Source of the DNA: Kosmotogaceae bacterium
GTDB lineage: Bacteria > Thermotogota > Thermotogae > Petrotogales > Kosmotogaceae
Assembly (NCBI GenBank): GCA_003444085.1
Contig: DLVL01000017.1
Location: 1-6,411 of the forward strand
Direction of reading: 5' to 3'
Length of the DNA: 6,411 nucleotides
The notes below the pieces were generated by a model that searched no databases, was not told the origin of the DNA, and worked only from the letters and a program-made list of their open reading frames with translations. The translations under genes and the position numbers were made by a program. Shown piece after piece: positions 1 through 5,920 of the stretch; position 1 is the first letter of the stretch, and every line of letters begins with the position of its first letter.

Positions 1-543
1 GATATCTTAATTTCCACGATTGCCATTATTGTACTGTCTCCGCTTATCTTTTTTTCAGCACTGTACATTCTTCTGAAGGATGGGCGACCCATCATTTATT
101 CTCAAACCAGGCATGGTTTGAATGGCAAGCAATTCAGACTGTATAAGTTCCGTACTATGACGGAAATCAAAGGCCAGGAAGACCCCGTGATGACCAAAAG
201 TGGAAAGCTTCTGCGCGCTTTGAGGTTTAACGAGTTACCCCAGTTCTTTAACGTCATAAAGGGTGATATGAGCATCGTCGGACCCAGGCCAGACATACCT
301 TCAACTTACGAGTTCTGCACCCACGAACTTCCCTTCTATCACTACAGGACTAAGATAATGCCAGGTTTGACAGGACATGCGCAAGTGCAGTTCCTTCATG
401 TTGATGAACTCGACAAAGAGGCTTTTGCGGAAAGACTGTCTTATGACTTATACTACGTAAAGAACTACACGATTTCGCTGTATTTATCTACAATACTGAA
501 GACTCTTGAAACAGTGGTCTTCGGGAGGGGGCGGGCAGGATGA
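1..543 (+). CDS. Bacterial sugar transferase (PglC/WcaJ-type phosphoglycosyl transferase), 5' end missing
   Basis: The frame is open from base 1 to TGA 541-543 (180 residues), and the true start lies upstream of the window. Visible in order: a hydrophobic segment at in-window residues 4-25 ending in the LSPLIF-type re-entrant membrane helix, DGRPIIYSQTRHG, the KFRTM box (49-53), ELPQFFNVIKGDMS followed by VGPRP (78-97), PGLTG, and the C-terminal YDLYYVKNY box. These are the signatures of the bacterial sugar transferase family (PF02397), which moves a sugar phosphate from a nucleotide sugar to undecaprenyl phosphate at the inner membrane and so starts O-antigen, exopolysaccharide or glycoprotein glycan assembly. 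The missing part is probably short if this is the small PglC form, but a long WcaJ-like N-terminus cannot be excluded. The conserved Asp-Glu catalytic dyad reads Asn77-Glu78. The stop overlaps the next start (ATGA). Family assignment is firm; the sugar is unknown. Confidence 0.93.
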   Translation, partial: DILISTIAIIVLSPLIFFSALYILLKDGRPIIYSQTRHGLNGKQFRLYKFRTMTEIKGQEDPVMTKSGKLLRALRFNELPQFFNVIKGDMSIVGPRPDIPSTYEFCTHELPFYHYRTKIMPGLTGHAQVQFLHVDELDKEAFAERLSYDLYYVKNYTISLYLSTILKTLETVVFGRGRAG

Positions 544-1361
544 AAACCACCCTTGCCACTCACGTTGATGAGTGGATGATACCTCACATTCAAAAGAAAA
601 TCCCGGTGGAGTATTCCAGAAGGTTTGAGACACTTGATTTTCTGAAAATGAGTAGAGACGTCACGCTTGTTCTTGGGTTTGAATACTGCGAAGATCTATT
701 CATGCTTGCAAGAACAATGGATCTCCTTCGGCTGGCAGCTAAGTCAGGCCGGCTTTCGAAGGTCATCTTCTTGTCGTCATATACAGTTTATTCTCCCAAG
801 AGTTCTCCCTATAACGAAAGTGACCCCGTGTATCCATGTAACTATGCGGGAGTCAGAGCAGCTTTCGTTGAAAATGTACTTCGGTATCTTTACTCAAGCT
901 CTGAAATAAGCGTGACTGTTCTACGAATGTTTAATCCATACGGGCCTTACATGAGTTCTCCTTATCTTGTTGGGTCAGTTCTCGAGGCACTTGCTTCAAA
1001 GAAAAAGTTGAGAATAGGAGACCTTCAGAAGAGCCGAGACTTTCTATATGTCGCGGACCTCGTCTCACTAATTTCGCTTGTTCACAAAGAAGTTTCAGAA
1101 GGATTTCATGTCTTTAATGCGGGGTCTGGAGAAAGAACAACGATTGGTGAATTGATTGAGCAATCTCGTAGAGTTACTGGCGAAGACTGTGAGATCATTT
1201 TTGATGCGGAAAAGATCAGACCAGAGTGTGATTATGATTTTGTTGTTGCGGACATCACCCGCGCCAAACAGCAACTCGGCTGGGAGCCATCAATCGGTCT
1301 TTTAGAAGGACTCTCTCTAACCTATCAGTGGGTACTGGGGAGGCAACGACCAGGTGTTTAA
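540..1361 (+). CDS. Degenerate NAD-dependent epimerase/dehydratase-like SDR protein
   Basis: This 273-residue protein has the C-terminal two thirds of an extended short-chain dehydrogenase: KVIFLSSYTVYS (74-85), VLRMFNPYGP (127-136), a sugar-binding region with SRDFLYVADL (165-174), FNAGSGERTTIGEL (192-205), RPE (227-229) and LGWEP (246-250). Its tail resembles that of the LegB-like protein two genes downstream. The N-terminus is unusual: no TGxxGFIG dinucleotide-binding motif is present, and only about 40 residues precede the segment matching the strand before the SS-x-x-VY motif. The catalytic YxxxK reads Tyr102-Ala-Gly-Val-Arg106. ATG 540 is the only sensible start: the frame upstream closes at TGA 507-509, and GGGAGG at 523-528 can serve as ribosome binding site. 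It overlaps genes on both sides, so it belongs to the operon. It may be a non-catalytic partner of the downstream dehydratase or a divergent enzyme; the reaction is unknown. Confidence 0.85.
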   Translation: MKTTLATHVDEWMIPHIQKKIPVEYSRRFETLDFLKMSRDVTLVLGFEYCEDLFMLARTMDLLRLAAKSGRLSKVIFLSSYTVYSPKSSPYNESDPVYPCNYAGVRAAFVENVLRYLYSSSEISVTVLRMFNPYGPYMSSPYLVGSVLEALASKKKLRIGDLQKSRDFLYVADLVSLISLVHKEVSEGFHVFNAGSGERTTIGELIEQSRRVTGEDCEIIFDAEKIRPECDYDFVVADITRAKQQLGWEPSIGLLEGLSLTYQWVLGRQRPGV

Positions 1362-2058
1362 GACCGCTCTAATTGTCGCTGGGGGTAAGGGGACAAGATT
1401 GAGACCTCTAACAAGGGCGATTCCAAAACCGCTTCTTCCTGTGGGCGAGAAACCCATAATTCAGTTTATACTCGAGCATTTTTCCTCGTACGGCATAAAT
1501 GATGTTTTCATCTCTGTGAACTATAAAAAGGAGCTCATCAAGAATTATCTCAGGGATGGTTCTCGTTTTGGTGTCCGAATCAAATATATCGAAGAAGAGA
1601 GAGCCACCGGTACAGCTGGTTCGCTCTCGTTGCTACCAGAGAACGTTTCGGGGCCTATCCTTGTTTCGAACGCAGACATAATATGTGATCTTGACCTTGA
1701 AAAGCTATACAAGTTTTCAACTCGATTTGATATGGTCCTTACTGTTGTTGATAAGCGGATACCTGTTCCCTTTGGCGTGATTGTATCTGATGAAGTAGGA
1801 AGGCTTGTTGACTGGACAGAAAAGCCCAAAATATCTATTATGATTAACGCCGGAATCTACTGTGTTGGAGAGCGAGCATTGTCTCTTGCTAGGACCTGCT
1901 TTGGGTGGGGCGAAAAGGCTGATATGCCTGATCTTTGGAAGGTGCTTACTGAGAAAGCTCTAAGCGTTGGAGCCTTCTTGCACGAAGGAAAATGGAGTGA
2001 TCTTGGACGAATGGAAGATTACATAGCACTGACCAACTCAGAGGAGAATGAAGAGTGA
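1354..2058 (+). CDS. Sugar-1-phosphate nucleotidyltransferase (RmlA/HddC/mannose-1-P guanylyltransferase-like)
   Basis: This 234-residue cytoplasmic enzyme should join a sugar 1-phosphate to an NTP to give an NDP-sugar and pyrophosphate. Seen in order: the nucleotide-binding signature AGGKGTRLRPLT (9-20), PKPLLPVGEKP (24-34) with the conserved Lys25, EEERATGTAGSL (80-91), metal-ligand region NADI (107-110), TEKP (155-158), INAGIY (164-169) and WSDLGRMEDY (214-223), where Asp216 is the expected second metal ligand. The length fits the short single-domain class, with no left-handed beta-helix or CBS domain. It starts at GTG 1354, inside the previous gene (8-base overlap), with GGGGAGG at 1337-1343 upstream. 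It probably makes the substrate for the adjacent 4,6-dehydratase. The base (GTP, UTP or dTTP) and the sugar cannot be read from the sequence; by analogy with GDP-based legionaminate loci, GTP is plausible. Confidence 0.9.
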   Translation: MFKTALIVAGGKGTRLRPLTRAIPKPLLPVGEKPIIQFILEHFSSYGINDVFISVNYKKELIKNYLRDGSRFGVRIKYIEEERATGTAGSLSLLPENVSGPILVSNADIICDLDLEKLYKFSTRFDMVLTVVDKRIPVPFGVIVSDEVGRLVDWTEKPKISIMINAGIYCVGERALSLARTCFGWGEKADMPDLWKVLTEKALSVGAFLHEGKWSDLGRMEDYIALTNSEENEE

Positions 2059-3029
2059 AAGCTCTTGTTACAGGCGCATCCGGCTTTATTGGTTCGCACC
2101 TTACTGAACTGCTGATACAAGAGGGTTACGAGGTTAGAGCTTTTGTTCACTACAATTCAAGAGGAGACCTCGGGTGGCTCGAAGATATTGTTGGTTCAGA
2201 GTCAGTTGAGATCATCCGTGGCGATATACGAGACTATGATATCGTTAGCACTGCCGTCCGACATGTTGACGTAGTATTCCACTTGGCAGCGCTGGTGGGG
2301 ATTCCGTTTTCATACCTTTCTCCAGATGCAAATTTTGAGACAAATCTTAGAGGATCAATGAACGTATTTCAGGCAGCCAAGCAAAATAAAACGCAACGGG
2401 TTATCCATACTTCAACAAGTGAAATCTACGGTACAGCTCAGTACGTTCCGATAGACGAGAAACATCCAGTGAACCCGCAGTCACCCTATGCTGCCAGCAA
2501 AGCATCTGCAGATCATTTTGCTCTTGCTTTTTGCCAGTCCTTTGATCTTCCCGTCACAATAGTAAGACCTTTCAACACTTACGGACCAAGGCAATCACCA
2601 CGTGCCGTGATCCCAACGATAATAACTCAGCTTCTCCGGAAAGACTGCAAAGAGATCAAACTGGGTAGCCTTCGCCCCACAAGAGACCTGATGTATGTGA
2701 AAGATACAGCGCGTGGATTCCTTGCGGCTTCGATCAATGAGGAAGCTATCGGAGAAGTGGTAAATCTCGGAACTGGTCAAGAAACTTCGATCGGCGAACT
2801 TGCAGAGAAGGTCTTTATGATCATGGGTAAACAAATTTCAGTTAAAGTCGATGAGAAGAGGGTTAGACCCGAGAAGAGTGAAGTATATAGACTTCTGTGT
2901 GATGCTACAAAAGCAAAGGAATTACTAGGATGGGAAGCTAAAGTAAGCCTTTCTGATGGACTTCAAGAGACTATAGACTGGTTCAGAAAGAGAATGATAC
3001 GTGTTGGTAAGGACGAATACCATATATAG
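2055..3029 (+). CDS. legB: NAD-dependent NDP-sugar 4,6-dehydratase, LegB type
   Basis: This 324-residue extended SDR should convert an NDP-hexose or NDP-HexNAc into the 4-keto-6-deoxy sugar. It has an intact NAD-binding motif TGASGFIG (6-13), GDIRD (56-60), FHLAALVGIPFSYLSP (75-90), the catalytic segment HTSTSEIYG (118-126) with Thr121 and Glu123, Tyr145 and Lys149 (YxxxK), RPFNTYGPRQS (171-181) and RDLMYVKDT (210-218). Segments such as VHYNSRGDLGWLE near residue 31, VPIDEKHPVNPQSPY and AVIPTII match the LegB group of legionaminic-acid pathways (recalled, not searched), which acts on GDP-GlcNAc in Campylobacter. It starts at GTG 2055 in a GTGA overlap with the upstream stop; GAGGAG at 2041-2046 is a good ribosome binding site. 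Its product is the natural substrate of the aminotransferase that follows. The dehydratase role is firm; the exact nucleotide sugar is inferred. Confidence 0.88.
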   Translation: MKALVTGASGFIGSHLTELLIQEGYEVRAFVHYNSRGDLGWLEDIVGSESVEIIRGDIRDYDIVSTAVRHVDVVFHLAALVGIPFSYLSPDANFETNLRGSMNVFQAAKQNKTQRVIHTSTSEIYGTAQYVPIDEKHPVNPQSPYAASKASADHFALAFCQSFDLPVTIVRPFNTYGPRQSPRAVIPTIITQLLRKDCKEIKLGSLRPTRDLMYVKDTARGFLAASINEEAIGEVVNLGTGQETSIGELAEKVFMIMGKQISVKVDEKRVRPEKSEVYRLLCDATKAKELLGWEAKVSLSDGLQETIDWFRKRMIRVGKDEYHI

Positions 3030-3032
3030 GAG
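3028..3032 (+). promoter_or_regulatory. Ribosome binding site fused to the upstream stop codon
   Basis: AGGAG lies six bases before GTG 3039. Its first two bases are the last two of the TAG stop (3027-3029) of the dehydratase gene. A ribosome terminating there sits on the next initiation signal, which suggests coupled translation of the dehydratase and aminotransferase. It also supports GTG 3039 as the start. Confidence 0.75.
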
Positions 3033-3038
3033 AAGCTT

Positions 3039-4139
3039 GTGAGCCTTCATCTCGATGCACCTAATTTAGGAGAAAAGGAATCCGCTGCGCTAAAGGAATG
3101 TATTGATTCTGGATATGTGTCAACTGTGGGCCCTTTTGTACCTCACTTTGAGAAAGAATTTGCTAGGTACGTCGGCACCTTTCGAGCAGTCTCTACTCAG
3201 AGCGGAACAGCAGCGATTCACCTTGCTCTCTACGAAATGGGTATTGGTGAAGGAGATGAAATTATTGTCCCGGTAACCACTTTCATCGCAACGGTAAATC
3301 CCCTAATGTATCTAAAAGCTACACCTGTATTTGTGGATATTGATCCATACAGCTGGGACATCGATCCAGACCAGGTCCGAAAAGCCATTACAAAGAAAAC
3401 CAGAGCCATTCTGCCGGTACACCTGTTTGGTAATCCCTGTCATATGGATGAGCTTATAAGAGTCTCCAAGGAGTATGGGATTCCAATTGTTGAAGATGCT
3501 ACTGAAAGTCTTGGTGCCACTTTTGACGGACACCATACGGGATCCTTTGGTAGTTACGGGTGTTTTAGTTTCAATGGTAACAAAATTATCACAACCGGCG
3601 GAGGGGGAATGGTCGTTACTGACAACCAGGAGGCCGCAGATCACATGAAGTTTCTGGCGAACCAGGCAAGAGTTGAAGGCAAAGGATATTATCACACAGA
3701 GATTGGCTTCAATTACCGAATGACAAACCTCGAGGCCGCTCTTGGGCTTGCGCAAATGTCCAGACTTCCTGACTTTCTGAAGAAGAAGCGTCTTCTAAGA
3801 TCTATCTACGCAGAGGTTTTTAATAGGAGTTCGGCCATTAAGCTCCAGGAACCCCATGAACTGGCCAGTAGTTCATGGTGGTTAACAGGGATCGCAGTTC
3901 ATAAAGACAACGTGGATATTGATGGATTCAGGAAATCTCTTAGTAGTATTGATATTCCTACGAGAAGGATGTTTTGTCCTATTGTCGATTTACCGCCATA
4001 TAGATCATTCTGCAAGCAGGATTATCCTGTGGCAAGAGACATGTACAGTCGTTGTCTGTGTCTGCCGAGCTCAACCTTGAACGATCCAGCGGAGGTTGAA
4101 GCAGCAGCGAGGAGAGTTCTTGAGATTATCGAATCTTGA
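3039..4139 (+). CDS. PLP-dependent NDP-4-keto-6-deoxysugar aminotransferase (DegT/DnrJ/EryC1/StrS family, LegC-like)
   Basis: This 366-residue protein is a typical sugar aminotransferase that should put an amino group on C4 of the 4-keto-6-deoxy sugar made by the preceding gene, with glutamate as donor. Seen in order: CIDSGYVSTVGPFV (21-34), SGTAAIHLAL (55-64) for PLP phosphate contact, DEIIVPVTTFIAT (73-85), PVHLFGNP (126-133), VEDATESLGA (151-160) with Asp153 for the PLP ring nitrogen, FSFNGNK (176-182) with Lys182 as the Schiff-base lysine, then TTGGGGM and GFNYRMTN (223-230). All key residues are present. The order dehydratase then aminotransferase, plus the IDSGYVSTVG and EDATESLG segments, resemble LegC of legionaminate pathways and perosamine synthase relatives. 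Initiation is at GTG 3039, nine bases after the upstream stop. Family and chemistry are firm; LegC identity is moderate, since the N-terminus is shorter than I recall for LegC. Confidence 0.88.
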   Translation: MSLHLDAPNLGEKESAALKECIDSGYVSTVGPFVPHFEKEFARYVGTFRAVSTQSGTAAIHLALYEMGIGEGDEIIVPVTTFIATVNPLMYLKATPVFVDIDPYSWDIDPDQVRKAITKKTRAILPVHLFGNPCHMDELIRVSKEYGIPIVEDATESLGATFDGHHTGSFGSYGCFSFNGNKIITTGGGGMVVTDNQEAADHMKFLANQARVEGKGYYHTEIGFNYRMTNLEAALGLAQMSRLPDFLKKKRLLRSIYAEVFNRSSAIKLQEPHELASSSWWLTGIAVHKDNVDIDGFRKSLSSIDIPTRRMFCPIVDLPPYRSFCKQDYPVARDMYSRCLCLPSSTLNDPAEVEAAARRVLEIIES

Positions 4140-4215
4140 TTAAGCGGGGAGTCTAGCGCTCCATCACCTTCAATAGTTTTTGCTGTGAAATTCTTTAGAG
4201 ATCAGGAGGTACGTT
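4140..4215 (+). other. Intergenic gap with weak hairpin between glycan operon and glycosidase gene
   Basis: The 76-base gap is the largest break since base 1 and separates biosynthetic from catabolic genes. It holds a short inverted repeat, GGAGT 4148-4152 with GCTCC 4158-4162 (five pairs including one G-U, loop of five). The nearest T-run (4177-4181) lies 15 bases further on, too far for a standard intrinsic terminator. TTCAAT 4169-4174 and TTTAGA 4194-4199 are poor promoter boxes. I see no convincing terminator or promoter, so read-through into the glycosidase gene is possible. Confidence 0.4.
4204..4210 (+). promoter_or_regulatory. Strong Shine-Dalgarno site of the glycosidase gene
   Basis: AGGAGGT is a full-length match to the anti-Shine-Dalgarno sequence, five bases before ATG 4216. 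It fixes the start of the GH4 gene and predicts efficient translation independent of the upstream operon. Confidence 0.85.
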
Positions 4216-5628
4216 ATGGGTTCAACGAACATTTCAATTATTGGTGCAGGTAGTGCGGTCTTTTCGATGAGACTTGTGAGTGATCTATGCAAAACTCCGG
4301 GCCTTTCGGGTAGTCGAGTTACGCTGATGGACAAGGACGAAAACCGGTTAAAGGCTGTACATGTCCTAGCTAGGAAGCTAGCATCTGAGCTTGGTCACCC
4401 AATTGAGTTTGTGACCACCAAGGACATTGAAAAAGCAGTTGAAGGTGCTGATTTCGTGATTAACGCTGCACTGGTTGGAGGACACACATTTCTTTCCGAG
4501 ATAAGAGAGATCGGAGAGAGATTCGGTTACTATCGTGGTATCGACTCACAGGAATTCAACATGGTTTCTGATTATTATACTCTCACAAACTGGAACCAAC
4601 TAGAGTTCATGATGAAGTTGGCAAAGCTTCTTGAGACACGTTCTCCCAATGCTTGGCTTCTTCTTGCTGCCAACCCAGTTCTTGAGGGAACCACTCTTCT
4701 CAAACGCCATACAAATGCAAATGTTGTTGGTTTCTGTCATGGTTTTTTGGCTCTAGAAGAAATATGCAGAAAGCTTGACTTGGAGTTCTCCAAAGTTGAC
4801 TGGCAGGTCGCCGGCGTTAATCATGGAATTTGGTTAAATCATTTTAGTCTTGGAGGTACTGATGCATACAAGATACTGAAAGAGAAGTTCTCAGAGAACG
4901 CAGACTGGAGACCATCTAATCCATTCGATGATAGCTTCTCACCTGCTGCGCGCTACATGCTAGATTTCTATGGACTCATGCCAATTGGAGACACAATAAG
5001 AAACTCTTCTTGGGCTTTTCACTACGATATCGAAACGAAAAAGAGATGGTACGGCGAACCTTGGGGAGGGGTCGACTCGGAAGAAGGATGGCGATGGTAC
5101 ACTGATCTCTTGGGATTCGTTGTCAAGATGTTTAGAGAGCTAGCAATGATCTTGGAAAAGGAACCCGAAAAGTCTCTCAGGGGGCTTTTGAAAAATGTTG
5201 CTTCAGAGCTTCCAGAAGACCTCGCCAGAGAAGCCAGCACTTTTTTCAATCCCAATATAATGAGTGGCGAACAACATATACCCTTTATCAATGCAATTGC
5301 TAATGACGAAAAGACTCGCCTTGTTGTCAATGTTCTTAACAATGGCACAATCCGTGGTCTTCCAGACGACATTGCGATCGAAGCCCCGGCTATCGTGAGT
5401 TCTGCTGGGATCAAGATGGAGGAAATCTATCCTGATTTGCCAGAGAGAATTATCAAGTGGTACTTGCTTCCGAGGATCCTCAGGATGGAATGGGCTCTCG
5501 AGGCCTTCCTGAAAAAGGATACCAGTTTGATTACTGAGGTTCTCTTCAGGGATCCCCGCACAAAGTCTCGGGAACAGGCAGAGAGAGCTGTTGCGGAGGT
5601 ATTTAGAGCAGCCAGGAAGTATTACTGA
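4216..5628 (+). CDS. GH4 glycosidase, alpha-glucuronidase type (TM0752/Agu4B-like), NAD+ and Mn2+ dependent
   Basis: This 470-residue protein belongs to glycoside hydrolase family 4, whose members cleave glycosides by NAD-assisted oxidation at C3 and elimination, with a divalent metal. Visible: N-terminal dinucleotide-binding motif GAGSAVFS (10-17), acidic end of strand two LMDKDENRL (37-45), SDYY (118-121), AANP with Asn153, metal ligand Cys174 in CHGF, metal ligand His203 in GVNHGIW, GDTIRNS (258-264) with a candidate catalytic Asp259, and GEQHIPFI (351-358). Cys174 and His203 have the same numbers as I recall for T. maritima AglA. CHGF, rather than the CHSV of MelA, and many matching segments (FSMRLVSDLCKTPGLSGS, GYYRGIDSQEFNMVSDYY, YGEPWGGVDSE) point to T. 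maritima TM0752, reported as an alpha-glucuronidase. No signal peptide is seen, so it acts in the cytoplasm on imported oligosaccharides. The family is certain; substrate is inferred. Confidence 0.92.
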   Translation: MGSTNISIIGAGSAVFSMRLVSDLCKTPGLSGSRVTLMDKDENRLKAVHVLARKLASELGHPIEFVTTKDIEKAVEGADFVINAALVGGHTFLSEIREIGERFGYYRGIDSQEFNMVSDYYTLTNWNQLEFMMKLAKLLETRSPNAWLLLAANPVLEGTTLLKRHTNANVVGFCHGFLALEEICRKLDLEFSKVDWQVAGVNHGIWLNHFSLGGTDAYKILKEKFSENADWRPSNPFDDSFSPAARYMLDFYGLMPIGDTIRNSSWAFHYDIETKKRWYGEPWGGVDSEEGWRWYTDLLGFVVKMFRELAMILEKEPEKSLRGLLKNVASELPEDLAREASTFFNPNIMSGEQHIPFINAIANDEKTRLVVNVLNNGTIRGLPDDIAIEAPAIVSSAGIKMEEIYPDLPERIIKWYLLPRILRMEWALEAFLKKDTSLITEVLFRDPRTKSREQAERAVAEVFRAARKYY

Positions 5629-5640
5629 TTAAACAGTAAT
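5621..5640. repeat. 7-bp inverted repeat across two convergent stop codons
   Basis: ATTACTG (5621-5627) and CAGTAAT (5634-5640) are perfect reverse complements separated by six bases. The TGA of the glycosidase gene (5626-5628) begins in the left arm and ends at the first loop base. The stop of the minus-strand transposase-like remnant (5629-5631 complement) lies in the loop. There are only two G-C pairs and no T-tract on either side, so it is not a standard intrinsic terminator. It might be a weak bidirectional hairpin or chance. Confidence 0.5.
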
Positions 5641-5814
5641 CGCTTCGTTGGTGTGAAACAAAGCAATCGCACCCTCTGAACCTTTATACAGAGCAATCTT
5701 AAACTTCCTCTGACCTTTTAAGGGTATGTCCAGTATCCTGAATGCTTTCTTGTTTTTGCGATAGACCGCGTTCTTGTGAGCCTTGAAGAGTTCTCGGCGA
5801 TTATTCAACGCAGT
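5629..5814 (-). pseudogene. Transposase-like coding remnant (probable DDE/IS4-type fragment)
   Basis: On the minus strand an open frame runs from just after TAA (5817-5815) to TAA (5631-5629). From the TTG at 5808 it would encode 59 residues, including RRELFKAHKNAVYRKNKKAF, ILDIPLKGQRKFKIALYKG and GAIALFHTNEAIT. It is rich in Lys/Arg and reads like real protein. The pattern of a basic stretch followed by a hydrophobic strand and a T-N/D-E-x-(I/L)-(T/S) segment is what I know from DDE transposases just before the conserved RW..E..F region carrying the last catalytic Glu. Here the frame stops where that region should begin, and nothing upstream resembles the N-terminal part, so it would be a doubly truncated fossil. 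No terminal inverted repeats or target duplications were seen. The transposase identity is by eye and uncertain; it could also be a small unknown ORF or chance. Confidence 0.42.
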
Positions 5815-5850
5815 TTACTATCGTCGAGAGCTCATCGCAACTAGCTGCAT

Positions 5851-5880
5851 TTGATCTTTCCTCGCTATTAAGACGATAAT
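5851..5880 (+). promoter_or_regulatory. Predicted sigma-70/SigA-type promoter of the lacI-family gene
   Basis: TTGATC (5851-5856, 4 of 6 to consensus) and GATAAT (5875-5880, 5 of 6) are separated by 18 bases. Transcription would start near 5887, giving a leader of about 35 bases before GTG 5921. The LacI-type operator begins exactly there, which supports the assignment. No other promoter of similar quality was seen upstream of the regulator gene. Confidence 0.55.
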
Positions 5881-5887
5881 ACAAATG

Positions 5888-5901
5888 TGAAACCGGTTGC
5901 A
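5888..5901. promoter_or_regulatory. Probable LacI-family operator
   Basis: TGAAACCGGTTGCA is a palindrome in six of seven base pairs around a central CG, with a perfect eight-base core AACCGGTT (5891-5898). LacI-family operators are typically even-length palindromes of this kind with central CG. It lies just after the -10 box, at the predicted transcription start and 19 bases before the regulator's GTG, so a bound repressor would block its own promoter. Confidence 0.65.
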
Positions 5902-5909
5902 TACCATGT

Positions 5910-5915
5910 GAGGTG
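5910..5915 (+). promoter_or_regulatory. Ribosome binding site that decides the regulator's start
   Basis: GAGGTG lies five bases before GTG 5921, normal spacing. An alternative in-frame GTG at 5915 overlaps this site and has no ribosome binding site of its own. The frame is closed by TGA 5909-5911, so 5921 is preferred. Confidence 0.7.
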
Positions 5916-5920
5916 TGACT

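Noticed and set aside
667..909. Alternative + frame of 80 codons inside the degenerate SDR gene, considered as a sign of frameshift
   Set aside because: Its translation shows no SDR motif, and the 540-1361 frame keeps SDR motifs continuously across the same stretch, so no frameshift is needed.
3312..3755. Antisense open frame of 147 codons opposite the aminotransferase gene
   Set aside because: It lies wholly within a well-supported gene with all PLP motifs, has no recognisable motif, and is best explained as a shadow of that coding sequence.
4148..4181. Intrinsic terminator after the aminotransferase gene
   Set aside because: The stem has only five pairs with one G-U, and the T-run starts about 15 bases beyond it, unlike Rho-independent terminators.
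5022..5414. Antisense open frame of 130 codons opposite the glycosidase gene
   Set aside because: It is fully contained in the conserved GH4 coding sequence and its translation has low-complexity character with no family resemblance.
5674..5693. Inverted repeat CTCTG / CAGAG as an insertion-sequence end or regulatory hairpin
   Set aside because: Five pairs with a nine-base loop is expected by chance, and it lies in the middle of the transposase-like remnant rather than at a boundary.
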